A stretch of DNA of 64,000 bases, from the NCBI GenBank assembly GCA_049607205.1, contig JBMYWH010000002.1:99432-163431 (forward strand), read 5' to 3'. Below the pieces are notes generated by a model, which was not told where the DNA came from, did not search any database, and saw only the letters and a program-made list of their open reading frames with translations. Shown in pieces: positions 27,022-36,100 of the stretch; positions within the stretch are counted from its first letter, which is position 1, and each line of letters starts with the position of its first letter. The stretch is from JBELHR01 sp049607205 (GTDB lineage Bacteria; Bacteroidota; Bacteroidia; Flavobacteriales; Flavobacteriaceae). The translations under genes and the position numbers were made by a program.

Positions 27022-27207
27022 TTAATTGTTATGTGCGCCATCGCAAAAAGGCATGTTTGCAGATTTTCCACAATTACATAATGAAAAGCGATTTTTACTT
27101 GGAATTATATTTCCTTCTGCATCTAGTAATTGTATGTCTTTTGCGTTTTTTACGATTACCTTTCCAGAGGCGCTGATTTGAATTGTAGCTTGTTTTTGTT
27201 CTTCCAT
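27022..27207 (-). CDS. CDGSH iron-sulfur domain protein
   Basis: 61 residues from ATG 27207 (an upstream in-frame start at 27231 overlaps the neighbouring gene and is less likely). The [2Fe-2S]-binding pattern CNCGKSANMPFCDGAH has all three Cys and the His. Such small proteins carry a redox-active, acid-labile cluster. It lies just downstream of the LysE/GAP-like gene and may share its transcript. Confidence 0.88.
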   Translation of the reverse strand: MEEQKQATIQISASGKVIVKNAKDIQLLDAEGNIIPSKNRFSLCNCGKSANMPFCDGAHNN

Positions 27208-27221
27208 AATTGTTGATTGAT

Positions 27222-27839
27222 TTAGGACCAAATTAAATAAATAAACATCATATATACAATTTCATTGATGACCCAACCGTTATTGTTTATCCATTTATTC
27301 ACTTTTTCCATGAGTTTAGGTCCTCTTTTGCCTAAAATAAGGTAGATATCAAGAGGTGAAGAAATAAGTATCATTACGGTTATAAATAAAGGTAAGGCGT
27401 GAGCTAGGCCTTGGTTCTTTGCTACAAGAACACCACCAACACTAAGAGCTACACCTATGTCTGCGGGCATGAATAGAACAAGTCCGAAGCCAATTAAAAA
27501 TATGGACTTGAGACTTGCGTTTTGCAGAGACTGCATCCATTTAGGTTTTTTAGTGAGCTTATTTTTATTCAAGAAGTTTTTAATCATTAAATAGATGAGT
27601 ATGATACTGATTGCTACTTTTATTTTTTGTTGATAAGCAGGATTGGGAGCATCGATATGATAATAGCTCAGAAAGAGATACGAGATCGAAGTTAAGCAGG
27701 TTATTCCAAAAGTAATCCCTAAAATATAAGATACTGAATTCTTTATAGGGTTTTTCTGAGTTAACAATAAGATTGCAACTGTGATTTGTGGTCCTAGAAT
27801 GACAGTTATTGCTAAAGGTATGATTGAGAGTCCGTTCAT
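27222..27839 (-). CDS. GAP/Sap-like (LysE-superfamily type) membrane protein
   Basis: 205 residues from ATG 27839; the 33 extra codons upstream in frame run into the tRNA-Asn unit and are not believed. About six membrane helices: ITVILGPQITVAILLL, SYILGITFGITCLTSI, KVAISIILIYLMIK, LVLFMPADIGVALSVGG and two more. The arrangement resembles the GAP/Sap family of small-molecule exporters. Substrate unknown. Confidence 0.68.
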   Translation of the reverse strand: MNGLSIIPLAITVILGPQITVAILLLTQKNPIKNSVSYILGITFGITCLTSISYLFLSYYHIDAPNPAYQQKIKVAISIILIYLMIKNFLNKNKLTKKPKWMQSLQNASLKSIFLIGFGLVLFMPADIGVALSVGGVLVAKNQGLAHALPLFITVMILISSPLDIYLILGKRGPKLMEKVNKWINNNGWVINEIVYMMFIYLIWS

Positions 27840-27870
27840 AGAATAAAGATAAGAAAATTGAATCTTTTGT

Positions 27871-27900
27871 TTGTATAAGTATGAATTTGTTATATATTTG
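27871..27900 (+). promoter_or_regulatory. Promoter of right tRNA-Asn
   Basis: TTG (27871-27873), 19 bases, TATATTTG (27893-27900). The -33 element differs from that of the left copy, so each tRNA copy has its own complete promoter. Confidence 0.68.
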
Positions 27901-27937
27901 CACTCGCAAAACAGGAATTCTATTTCTGAACGCAAAT

Positions 27938-28011
27938 TCCTCCTTAGCTCAGTTGGTTAGAGCATCTGACTGTTAATCAGAGGGTCCAAGGTTCGAGTCC
28001 TTGAGGGGGAG
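27938..28011 (+). tRNA. tRNA-Asn (GTT), right copy
   Basis: Sequence identical to 21270-21343, same cloverleaf and anticodon GTT. No encoded CCA. Confidence 0.96.
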
Positions 28012-28020
28012 CAAATTAGA

Positions 28021-28046
28021 AGAGGTCATTTATGACCTCTTTTTTT
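28021..28046 (+). terminator. Terminator of right tRNA-Asn
   Basis: Same AGAGGTCA / TGACCTCT hairpin and T run as in the left copy. Confidence 0.88.
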
Positions 28047-28185
28047 GTTTATAGCTTTTTTGCTTGCTTAGTATGTTGTAGGGTGATCTCACGCTTTGAT
28101 GAAATCGATTTAGTAATATCAACTATGATTTTTTTTATAATCTTACTAAAGACTGTAAATTGGTGGGTAACTAAAAACAATTTTG

Positions 28186-29025
28186 ATGAATAATTTAAGG
28201 AATACTTTGATGCTTGTTTTTACTGTGTTATTGACGGTAAATTCAAGTTTAGGTCAATCTGAAAAGGTACAATGGAAAGTTGACTTCTTTGATGATTTTG
28301 AGTTTTTTAACTCTGACAACTGGCAAGATCAGCGAATTTGGGTAAATAATGAATTGCAATGCTACGTTCCGGATGGAGAATATGGGACAAGGGAAGTTAG
28401 TGATGGTACTTTAAAGATTAAAGTAGTTAACGTAGAAAAGGAGATTGATTGCGATAACTTAGATAAATTCGGAAAGAAGCATGTGGATACTAAGTATGTA
28501 GCGGGTCGAATTGCTTCAAAGAATAAAAAAGAGTTTATTAAAGGTAAATGGACGGCTCGTTTAAGATTGTCGAGTAACGGTGAGGCTAGTATGTTTCCTG
28601 CTTGGTGGATTTTAGGGGCTCAAAATAATGAAGCACCTGTTCAAGAAAAGGATGAAACTGTTTGTTGGCCACTAACTGGGTCTGGTGAGATCGATATTTT
28701 TGAACATCATGGAGATGGTCAGAAGGATGAGTTTACTACAGGGGCGATCAAGAGTTTAGGAGAATGTGATAAAGGAGATTGGTGGAGTCTACGTACGGGA
28801 GTTAAAGCGACCTTAAACGAGTACCATGAGTATTCTGTTGAATGGGAAGCTAGTGACTTAGTTTACCGTGTTGATGGAGAAGAAGTTTATCGAAATGTTG
28901 GTGAGGGTGATAAGTATCCTGAGACCATGTTTGCTATTTTGAATTACGCAAAAATCTCTGATCATCCTATGCAAGGTGAGTGGGTTATGGAGGTAGATTG
29001 GGTAAAGCACGAAAAACTGAAATAA
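28186..29025 (+). CDS. GH16 family endo-beta-glucanase (laminarinase-like)
   Basis: 279 residues from ATG 28186 (a TTG one codon earlier is also open). Signal peptide ending near SSLGQ, then one GH16 domain. The catalytic motif is GEIDIFEHHG with nucleophile Glu168, Asp170 and acid/base Glu173; AWWILG and the late HEYSVEWEASDLVYRVDG also fit. It most likely cuts beta-1,3 or mixed-linked glucan outside the cytoplasm. No CBM or sorting domain. A strong terminator follows. It probably works with the GH5 enzyme at 33151. Confidence 0.9.
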   Translation: MNNLRNTLMLVFTVLLTVNSSLGQSEKVQWKVDFFDDFEFFNSDNWQDQRIWVNNELQCYVPDGEYGTREVSDGTLKIKVVNVEKEIDCDNLDKFGKKHVDTKYVAGRIASKNKKEFIKGKWTARLRLSSNGEASMFPAWWILGAQNNEAPVQEKDETVCWPLTGSGEIDIFEHHGDGQKDEFTTGAIKSLGECDKGDWWSLRTGVKATLNEYHEYSVEWEASDLVYRVDGEEVYRNVGEGDKYPETMFAILNYAKISDHPMQGEWVMEVDWVKHEKLK

Positions 29026-29047
29026 TTAGATTTTCTGAATGAATATG

Positions 29048-29079
29048 AAAAGGTCTTGCTAAATGCAGGGCCTTTTTTT
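29048..29079 (+). terminator. Terminator of the GH16 gene
   Basis: Eleven-pair stem AAAGGTCTTGC / GCAGGGCCTTT with a TAAAT loop and a T7 run. Confidence 0.85.
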
Positions 29080-29140
29080 GTTTAATTTTTCTATGGTTTT
29101 GTTGTTTGTGTTTATTTAGAGGGTAAGGTGTTGGTTTTTA

Positions 29141-29716
29141 ATGGTTTTGCCCAAGAAATTCATGATATTAGTGCTTGTAAATTATTTGCTTATGTGGGAG
29201 TGGTATATTAGCGGGCCGGTTATTGGTTTGAGTTTAGGAGCCTTGCTTTTTTTTGGGAATAAGATGCTTGGAATTTCTTCAAGTTTACAACATGTATGTG
29301 CAATTCTTAATAAGGGGAAGTTGCCTCTTTTGAGTTATGACTGGAAGACTGAGGGTTTGTGGAATTTAGGCTTTGTTTTTGGGTTGGTTTTATCCGGTTT
29401 TTGGGGATATCTTTTTGATAAATTGCCGGAGGCTGAGTCTATTAATCCTGTGACAATAGCTTCCCTTAAGGAAGTAGGTCTAACGAAATTTAATGGTTTT
29501 ATGCCGGAAGAGTTATTTTCAGGATTTAATGGGGCTTTGTTGTTGTTTTTGGGAGGTTTATTGATTGGTTTCGGGGTTAGAATGGCTAATGGTTGTACCT
29601 CGGGTCATGGAATTATGGGATTGTCTTTAGGGGCTAGGAGCTCAATATTGGCTTTAATTGGATTTTTTATTGGGGGTCTTATTATGACGTTTTTAATTTT
29701 ACCACTGTTGTTATGA
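29141..29716 (+). CDS. YeeE/YedE-family transporter subunit, first half
   Basis: 191 residues, about four to five membrane helices. The GISSSLQHVCAI and ANGCTSGHGIMGLS stretches match the sulfur-transport (PF04143) family, whose conserved Cys pass thiosulfate. The start is uncertain: ATG 29141, GTG 29171 and ATG 29192 are in frame, and homologues begin just before a WPWY-like segment (here WEWYISGP), which favours 29171 or 29192. Four-base overlap with its partner gene. Confidence 0.85.
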   Translation: MVLPKKFMILVLVNYLLMWEWYISGPVIGLSLGALLFFGNKMLGISSSLQHVCAILNKGKLPLLSYDWKTEGLWNLGFVFGLVLSGFWGYLFDKLPEAESINPVTIASLKEVGLTKFNGFMPEELFSGFNGALLLFLGGLLIGFGVRMANGCTSGHGIMGLSLGARSSILALIGFFIGGLIMTFLILPLLL

Positions 29717-30114
29717 AGTATATTAAGTTTGTTCTAATTGGGTTTGTTTTTGGCTTAGCCCTGTATAAGGGGGAGGCCTTTTCTTGGTATAGAATTCAAG
29801 AGATGTTTAGATTTCAGTCTTTTCACATGTATGGTATTATTTTGAGCGCTTCTTTTGTAGGAGGCATGACTGTTTTAATAATACGGAAATTGAATTTAAC
29901 TGATGTTCGCGGAAATAAAATTGTATTAAGCAAAAAGCCTTTGCAACCTAAGAGACAATTAATAGGAAGTGTTTTGTTTGGAATGGGATGGGCTTTGACA
30001 GGTTTCTGTGTTGGACCTATATTTGTGATCTTGGGCTATCTTAGTTACCAGGCCTTAATACTTTTTTTGGGAGCTTTATTTGGAGCTTATTTATTTGCCT
30101 GGTTAAGCAGGTAG
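29713..30114 (+). CDS. DUF6691/YeeE-family transporter subunit, second half
   Basis: 133 residues with four membrane helices; the LTGFCVGPIFVILG stretch corresponds to the usual LTGACPGP motif, keeping the Cys. Overlaps the preceding gene by ATGA, so the two are made together and likely form one sulfur-compound transporter. It ends three bases before the stop of the convergent regulator gene. Confidence 0.85.
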   Translation: MKYIKFVLIGFVFGLALYKGEAFSWYRIQEMFRFQSFHMYGIILSASFVGGMTVLIIRKLNLTDVRGNKIVLSKKPLQPKRQLIGSVLFGMGWALTGFCVGPIFVILGYLSYQALILFLGALFGAYLFAWLSR

Positions 30115-30117
30115 TTT

Positions 30118-32958
30118 TTATTTTTCACTTAGAGATTGAAGATGATCTTTTAAGCTACTTTCTTTTAGATCTAATTTTTTACCAATTCTATATCTAGCGG
30201 ATTCAACACCTCTAATTGAGATATTTAATAAAGGTGAAATTTCTTTGTTACTCATATTTAATAAAATAAAGGAACAAAGCCTAAGTTCACGTGTACTTAT
30301 TTCGGGATATTCCTGTTTTAGATTGGCATAAAAGTTTAAATGTAACTTTTCGAAATTTTCCTCAAAGATTAATAATTGTTCTTCACTTATACTACTTTGC
30401 TTTATTTCTTGTTGTATGGATATTACTTCTTTCTGTGCTTTAGAAGACTTGAGGTGTTTTCGAAGTTTGGTTAATCTTTCGAAGGTATGGTCCATGACAT
30501 GTTTTTTTGAGGATAGTTTTAAAATGTAGTCACTTAGTTCTTCTGATTGGATTTTAATATTCTGTTCCAGTTTATTTTTTAATTCAGTTATTTCTTCATT
30601 ATCCTTCTTTAGTTTGAGTTTCTCTATCTCTAGTTTCAACATGCGCTCATTTTGTTCTGAGTCTTTTTTTTCTTTAATAAGTTTTTGATTGAAGCTTCTC
30701 CTGGTTTTTAAGCCAATTGAGCTCACTAAAAATAAAAGTATTAGACTTATTATGGTGTAGAAGGAATTTGTTTTATACCAGAGTTGTTCAACTTTGATGT
30801 GTAATTTCGCGGTTTCGCTTTCAGTACCGAATTCATCAATTTCTTTAGCGAGTAATGTGTATTCTCCTGCAACTAGTGTGGGGATACTAATTGTGGCCTG
30901 CTTGGTCCATTGCGAAAAGTCTTTTGAAATTGGGGAGATGTAGTAGCTGTATTTGTTTTTCTTACTAATTCCTAATTGGGGTGAAGCGAAATTTATGCTT
31001 AGATTTTTAAAAAGAGGTGGTAGCGTGATAATTGTATCAAGCTTTGAGTGATGTGTGGATTGGTTCTTGTCTTGATAAGTAATTGATGTGAACCTGCTTT
31101 TTCTAGTGGGTTTTATTTTATTAAAATTTAAATTGTAATCTTTGATTCCCTCGTTTGTTGCTACATAAACTTCATTGTTATTAGGTAGATAGATGGCTTC
31201 CATAGATTCATTCAATTTACCTCTACTGTTGTAGAAGATTTTGTCATGTTTTATTTGAGGTTGTTTTGTGTCAATATATCCAAGCTGATCATCCTGTACA
31301 TACCATATAGTGTCATTGATTTGTCGAAACAATCGTGTGTTTAATTCAGGGTTTAGGATTTGGTTTAAATAATCGTGTCTGGTGAATTGATTATTGGTTT
31401 TATCATACTTAAATATACCTTGATTGGTGGTAAATATTTGCTCACCGTTAAATGTGGAAATATTGGTGTTAAAATAGTTGTCTAAACCGTTGGTGTTTGT
31501 AAAATGACTAAGGTTTTGGACTTGGTCCATGTTCTTGTTTAACCCAATTTTATAGATTCCTTTATAACCATGACATATCCAAATGTCACCGTTTGATTTA
31601 TTGTAAAACAAGTCTCTGGAGGACTCATTGAACCCTTTAATTTTTGAGCTAATCTTCCATTGGTTGTTTTTATTGGTTAATAAGTGAAAACCATTATAGG
31701 TGGAAGCCAGATAGGTGTCATTGTTGATGGCTGTGATTTTCCAGAACGAATCCGAATCATCAATTTTACTGAGTCTTTTTCCTCGAAGAAGGTAGAGTCC
31801 GCGATGATGTGATATGATTAAGTCTTCTCCGGTACTTTTTAAGCTCCAGGTGAGTCCTTTTAGGCCTTCTACTTTCTTGAATTTATCTGCATCTTGATAA
31901 AAAACACCTTTACTAGTTGCGATATATAGTTTGTCTTGATGCTTTTCAAAACTATATACTGCACCACTTTTAAATATGTTGGTGTCAGGTAGGTTTGTGT
32001 TTGCGAAATAAACTCCATTATCTAGTAAAAACCATAAGCCTTCAGGGTGCTCTTCTTTTATGACTTTGCGAATTGAAGAGTTTTCTTGTAGTTTGAAAAG
32101 ATGTTTGGCTTTTAAGGTGTTAGAAGTGATGTCAATGCTGTATACTTCTGCATTTAAAGTTCCTATAATTAATTTGTTATTTGAGAGGGCTGCGCTTCTC
32201 ACTTGGTCTTTTTCCAAATGTTCTCTCAAAGCATTGGATGTATGGAAGTGCTGGATGTTGTTGGTGTAAATTATGCTTCCTGCTTCTGTTATTAAGTATA
32301 GGTTGTTTTTAGTATCTATATCGAAGCCACTTATGTTTTCAGACTTCAATACAGCGCGGTCTTCGAGAAATGGAGTCAATTGGTTGTCTTCTGATAAAAC
32401 AAATAGTCCATTTCCGGAATCTTGAATTATAATTTGTTTGTTGTATTTAAAGCTAAAGTTGAAATAGTTTTTTGGCTTTATAAAAGTTGTAAATCCATTC
32501 TTAATTACGATTAATTGATTGGATGACATTGCAACTATGCTGTTGTTTAACTCATGAAGTTGCCAAATATGTTCAATTTTTTCTCTTGCTCTCTTACTTA
32601 GATTGAGATTCAATGGCTCTAGGTGGAATTCACCGTAGTCGTCTCTCTTGATCATTCCGACTTGGTCGTATGATCCATAGATTATAGTTCCATCTTCACG
32701 ACGAAGTAAGCTTGTTATCGAGGCGTTGCTTTTAAGTTTTATAGTTTGCCATTCTGAGCCGTCATAAATTACTAATCCTCCCACATTGGCAAAATATTTG
32801 TTACCATAAAGATCACTTACCATATCATTAAATTCCTCTCTTGTGGTAAAGTCTTCCTTGTTAAAAAAAGTTAAATTCTCTAGATTTTGACCATGATTTG
32901 TGTGGTACAAAAACGAAAATAGTATTAAAACTAAATGCTTTATTTGACGTGGTTTCAT
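30118..32958 (-). CDS. Membrane-spanning sensor regulator: beta-propeller, triple-Tyr domain, LuxR-type HTH
   Basis: 946 residues. Signal peptide ending near NHGQ; about 600 residues of propeller-type repeats (YDGSEWQTI, IDTKNNLYLI, LYIATSKGVF); a Y_Y_Y-type domain (YSYYISPISKDFSQWTK, about 670-710); one membrane helix (about 725-745); a coiled coil; and a C-terminal HTH (STRELRLCSFILLNMSNKEISPLLNISIRGVE in two helices). No histidine kinase or receiver is present, so the sensor probably acts directly on DNA from the membrane, as SusR does for starch. Divergent from the GH5 gene, which it likely controls. Confidence 0.86.
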   Translation of the reverse strand: MKPRQIKHLVLILFSFLYHTNHGQNLENLTFFNKEDFTTREEFNDMVSDLYGNKYFANVGGLVIYDGSEWQTIKLKSNASITSLLRREDGTIIYGSYDQVGMIKRDDYGEFHLEPLNLNLSKRAREKIEHIWQLHELNNSIVAMSSNQLIVIKNGFTTFIKPKNYFNFSFKYNKQIIIQDSGNGLFVLSEDNQLTPFLEDRAVLKSENISGFDIDTKNNLYLITEAGSIIYTNNIQHFHTSNALREHLEKDQVRSAALSNNKLIIGTLNAEVYSIDITSNTLKAKHLFKLQENSSIRKVIKEEHPEGLWFLLDNGVYFANTNLPDTNIFKSGAVYSFEKHQDKLYIATSKGVFYQDADKFKKVEGLKGLTWSLKSTGEDLIISHHRGLYLLRGKRLSKIDDSDSFWKITAINNDTYLASTYNGFHLLTNKNNQWKISSKIKGFNESSRDLFYNKSNGDIWICHGYKGIYKIGLNKNMDQVQNLSHFTNTNGLDNYFNTNISTFNGEQIFTTNQGIFKYDKTNNQFTRHDYLNQILNPELNTRLFRQINDTIWYVQDDQLGYIDTKQPQIKHDKIFYNSRGKLNESMEAIYLPNNNEVYVATNEGIKDYNLNFNKIKPTRKSRFTSITYQDKNQSTHHSKLDTIITLPPLFKNLSINFASPQLGISKKNKYSYYISPISKDFSQWTKQATISIPTLVAGEYTLLAKEIDEFGTESETAKLHIKVEQLWYKTNSFYTIISLILLFLVSSIGLKTRRSFNQKLIKEKKDSEQNERMLKLEIEKLKLKKDNEEITELKNKLEQNIKIQSEELSDYILKLSSKKHVMDHTFERLTKLRKHLKSSKAQKEVISIQQEIKQSSISEEQLLIFEENFEKLHLNFYANLKQEYPEISTRELRLCSFILLNMSNKEISPLLNISIRGVESARYRIGKKLDLKESSLKDHLQSLSEK

Positions 32959-33068
32959 GTGGATTAAGGTAGTTTTTTATCTTAAAGAAACCAAACTATC
33001 AAACAGCTGATAGATAGAGTTTTACATTGTTTTATGTATTTTTTGAGTAGTTTTTTAGCATTTCAATG

Positions 33069-33091
33069 TAGTTGAAGTGTAGTTCGAAGTG
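33069..33091. promoter_or_regulatory. Tandem repeat between regulator and GH5 operon, possible operator
   Basis: TAGTTGAAGTG is followed at once by TAGTTCGAAGTG. The pair lies in the 192-bp divergent spacer (32959-33150), 60-82 bases before the GH5 start. No clear TAnnTTTG box is seen there, as expected if an activator is needed. Confidence 0.35.
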
Positions 33092-33150
33092 GGGTCTGTT
33101 CAAGCTTGTTTTTTAATTTTAAATCAACTTTAAACAAATTTTAATAAAGA

Positions 33151-36100
33151 ATGAGAAAATTAGTACTACTCCTACTTATTTGTTCCTTTTCGATGTCGGG
33201 ACAGTTTCTGAAGACGGAAGGTAAGCAGATTGTTGATGAGCAAGGACAAGAGGTAATCTTGAGAGGATTGGGTCTTGGTGGATGGATGTTACAAGAAGGA
33301 TATATGATGCAAAGTTCCGATGTTGCGGATACTCAGCATGAATTTAGAAACCGTCTTGTTGAATTAATGGGAGAGGATAAAACCCAAGATTTTTATGACT
33401 CATGGTTGGCTAATTATGCTACCAAACCTGATATTGACTCCCTGGCGAAATGGGGGTATAATAGTGTGAGATTACCTATGCACTATAATTTGTACACACT
33501 TCCTATCGAAGATGAACCTGTTCAAGGTGAAAATACTTGGTTGGAAACCGGATTTGAAATGACGGATAACCTTCTAGAATGGTGTAAAGCAAATAATATT
33601 TATTTGATTTTGGATTTACACGCAGCTCCAGGAGGACAGGGTGCAAATGCCGCTATTTCTGATTATGATCCTTCAAAACCTTCTCTATGGGAAAGTGAAG
33701 AAAACAAGGCAAAAACAGTAGCCTTGTGGGGGAAATTAGCTGAGCGATATAAAGACGAACCTATGATTGGTGGTTATGATTTAATCAATGAGGTGAACTG
33801 GGATTTACCTGGAGGGGTTGATTTGAGAGATCTTTATGTTAGAATTACAGATGCTATACGTGCAGTTGATCAAAAGCATATTATTTATATTGAAGGTAAT
33901 GATTGGGCGAATAACTTTACTGGTTTGCAACCTGCTTGGGATTCAAATATGGTATATAGTTTCCATAAATATTGGTCTTATAATGACCAAGGTTCAATAC
34001 AATGGGTATTGGATTTGAGAGATGAAGAAAATGTTCCTCTTTGGATGGGAGAAGGTGGAGAGAATGGTAATGTTTGGTTTAATGATGCCATTTCTCTTTT
34101 TGAGCGAAATGGAATCGGTTGGTCTTTCTGGCCTATGAAAAGAATCGAAACTATAGTTGCTCCATATTCAGTTCCATTTACCGATGGTTACAAAAAAGTT
34201 CTTGCTTATTGGAGAGGTGAAGGACCTAAGCCAACCGAAGAAGAAGCTTATGGTTATATGATGGAGCTTGCGGAAAAAACAAATAGTCAGAAGAATATTT
34301 ATAATAGAGATGTAGCAGATACTCAGATTAGGCTAACAGATTCGGATGAGACGAAACCATATGCCTATAATGAAATTCCAGGTATATTACACTTGTCTGA
34401 CTATGACATGGGTAAAAATGGAATCGCTTATTATGATACAGATGTAGCTAATTATTCGCTGTCGACTGGAGAATTTACTGCTTGGAATTCAGGTTGGTTT
34501 TATAGAAATGATGGTGTAGATATTGAAGTAAGTGAAAACGAAGTTCGCTCTAATGGTTTTAACGTTGGTTTTACTAAGAAGGGTGAATGGATGAAATATA
34601 CTGTCAACATCCTTAATGAAGGTATCTATAAATTGACTACTAGAGTTGCAACTCAAAATAATGGAGGTGTTTTCCATTTAGAGTTGGATGATGTTGCGAT
34701 TACTACTGGTGTTCAGGTAGAGTCTACTGGAGGATGGCAGTCATGGTCGGATGTTGTTACTTCGGATATTATCTTGCCAGAAGGGAAGCATGTATTGAAG
34801 TTTTATATGGACGAAGAAGGCTTTAATATATCGAGTATTTTATTTGAAAAAACTGCAGAAGTATCAGAAGCTACTTTTGACGTTCTAGACGGACAATTAA
34901 TGACTCGAGACGGAGATTTGAATTTATCATTTTCTCTTCCTATCGTGGCTCCTTCTTTAGAAGTTATGCAAAATGATTTGACGGTTACTTTGAATGGTGA
35001 GCAAATCGAAATTTCAGCTGTTGGAGTAAGCGAATCTAACTCTAGAGTATTAGAAATAGACAGCCCGGTATTAATGTTCTCTTCCGATATTGTAAAGGTT
35101 TCTTATAATGGAGAGAGTATTGTCGCACAATCAGGTCAGGTTTTGCCTGCATTTGAAGATCTTGAGTTAAGGAATTCACTTGATTACTTAGCCAAATTAC
35201 CTGGCAGATTAGAAGCGGAAAACTTTTTAGTTAATGAAGGTTTTGGTTCTGAGAGTTGTGAAGATGATGGTGGTGGATATAACCTATCTCATGCCAGTCC
35301 TGGAGATTATACCGAATATGAGGTTTATAATGAAATTGCAGGAAACTACAAGTTAGAAGGAAGGTTTGCTAGTCAATTTGGTTCGGCTGAGGCTAAAATG
35401 TATATCGTGGAATCTAAAGGGGTTCATACAGAAATAGGTGGTTTTGAAATTTCTTCAACTGGAGGATGGCAAACATGGGAATCCGTAAGTACTACTGTGA
35501 CGCTTCCAGCTGGCTTTGTTATTTTAAGATTTGAAGCTGTTAAAGGAGAGTTTAATACCAACTATTTTGACTTTAGTGAGGCTGATACGGATAATGATGG
35601 AGTTTTAGATAGTGTGGATCAGTGTCCTAATACGGTTGAAGGAGCTACTGTTGATGTAAATGGTTGTGAAGTATTCTCGCTACCGGCTTCGAATTTTAAC
35701 TTATCTGTTTTTGATGAGACCTGTGTAGGTGAGAATAATGGTTCATTCCAAATCGAAACCGAACAAAATTTCAACTATACAGCGGTTCTAGATGGAGCTA
35801 GTACTGGTTCTTTTGAGTTTACAAACTCGCTTAAGGTAGATAATTTAGTTACTGGAGCTTATTCCGTTTGTGTGACTGTGGATGGAGAGGATTATGAATT
35901 GTGTTTTGATTTTGTAGTTGGAAGTCCTAGCGTAATGGAGGTCAGTTCTCAGGTTCAACAAGAGAATGGAATTTTGAATTTACAAGTGGATGGTGTATCT
36001 CAAGTTTATATCAATCATAATGGATCTAAGGAATCTAAAGCTTCTGGTAATATTCAAATCCCATTAACCAATGGTAACAATACAATCATAATTACAAGTG

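Larger units (their letters stand above)
27893..28051 (+). repeat. 159-bp direct repeat, right copy (tRNA-Asn unit)
   Basis: Right partner of 21225-21383, one mismatch. It ends where T1 and T3 flanks diverge (GTTTA then AGC in the left copy, TAGC in the right). Confidence 0.93.

Noticed and set aside
21225..28051. CRISPR array
   Set aside because: The repeats are only three, long, and are tRNA copies; no short regularly spaced repeats were found anywhere in the window.
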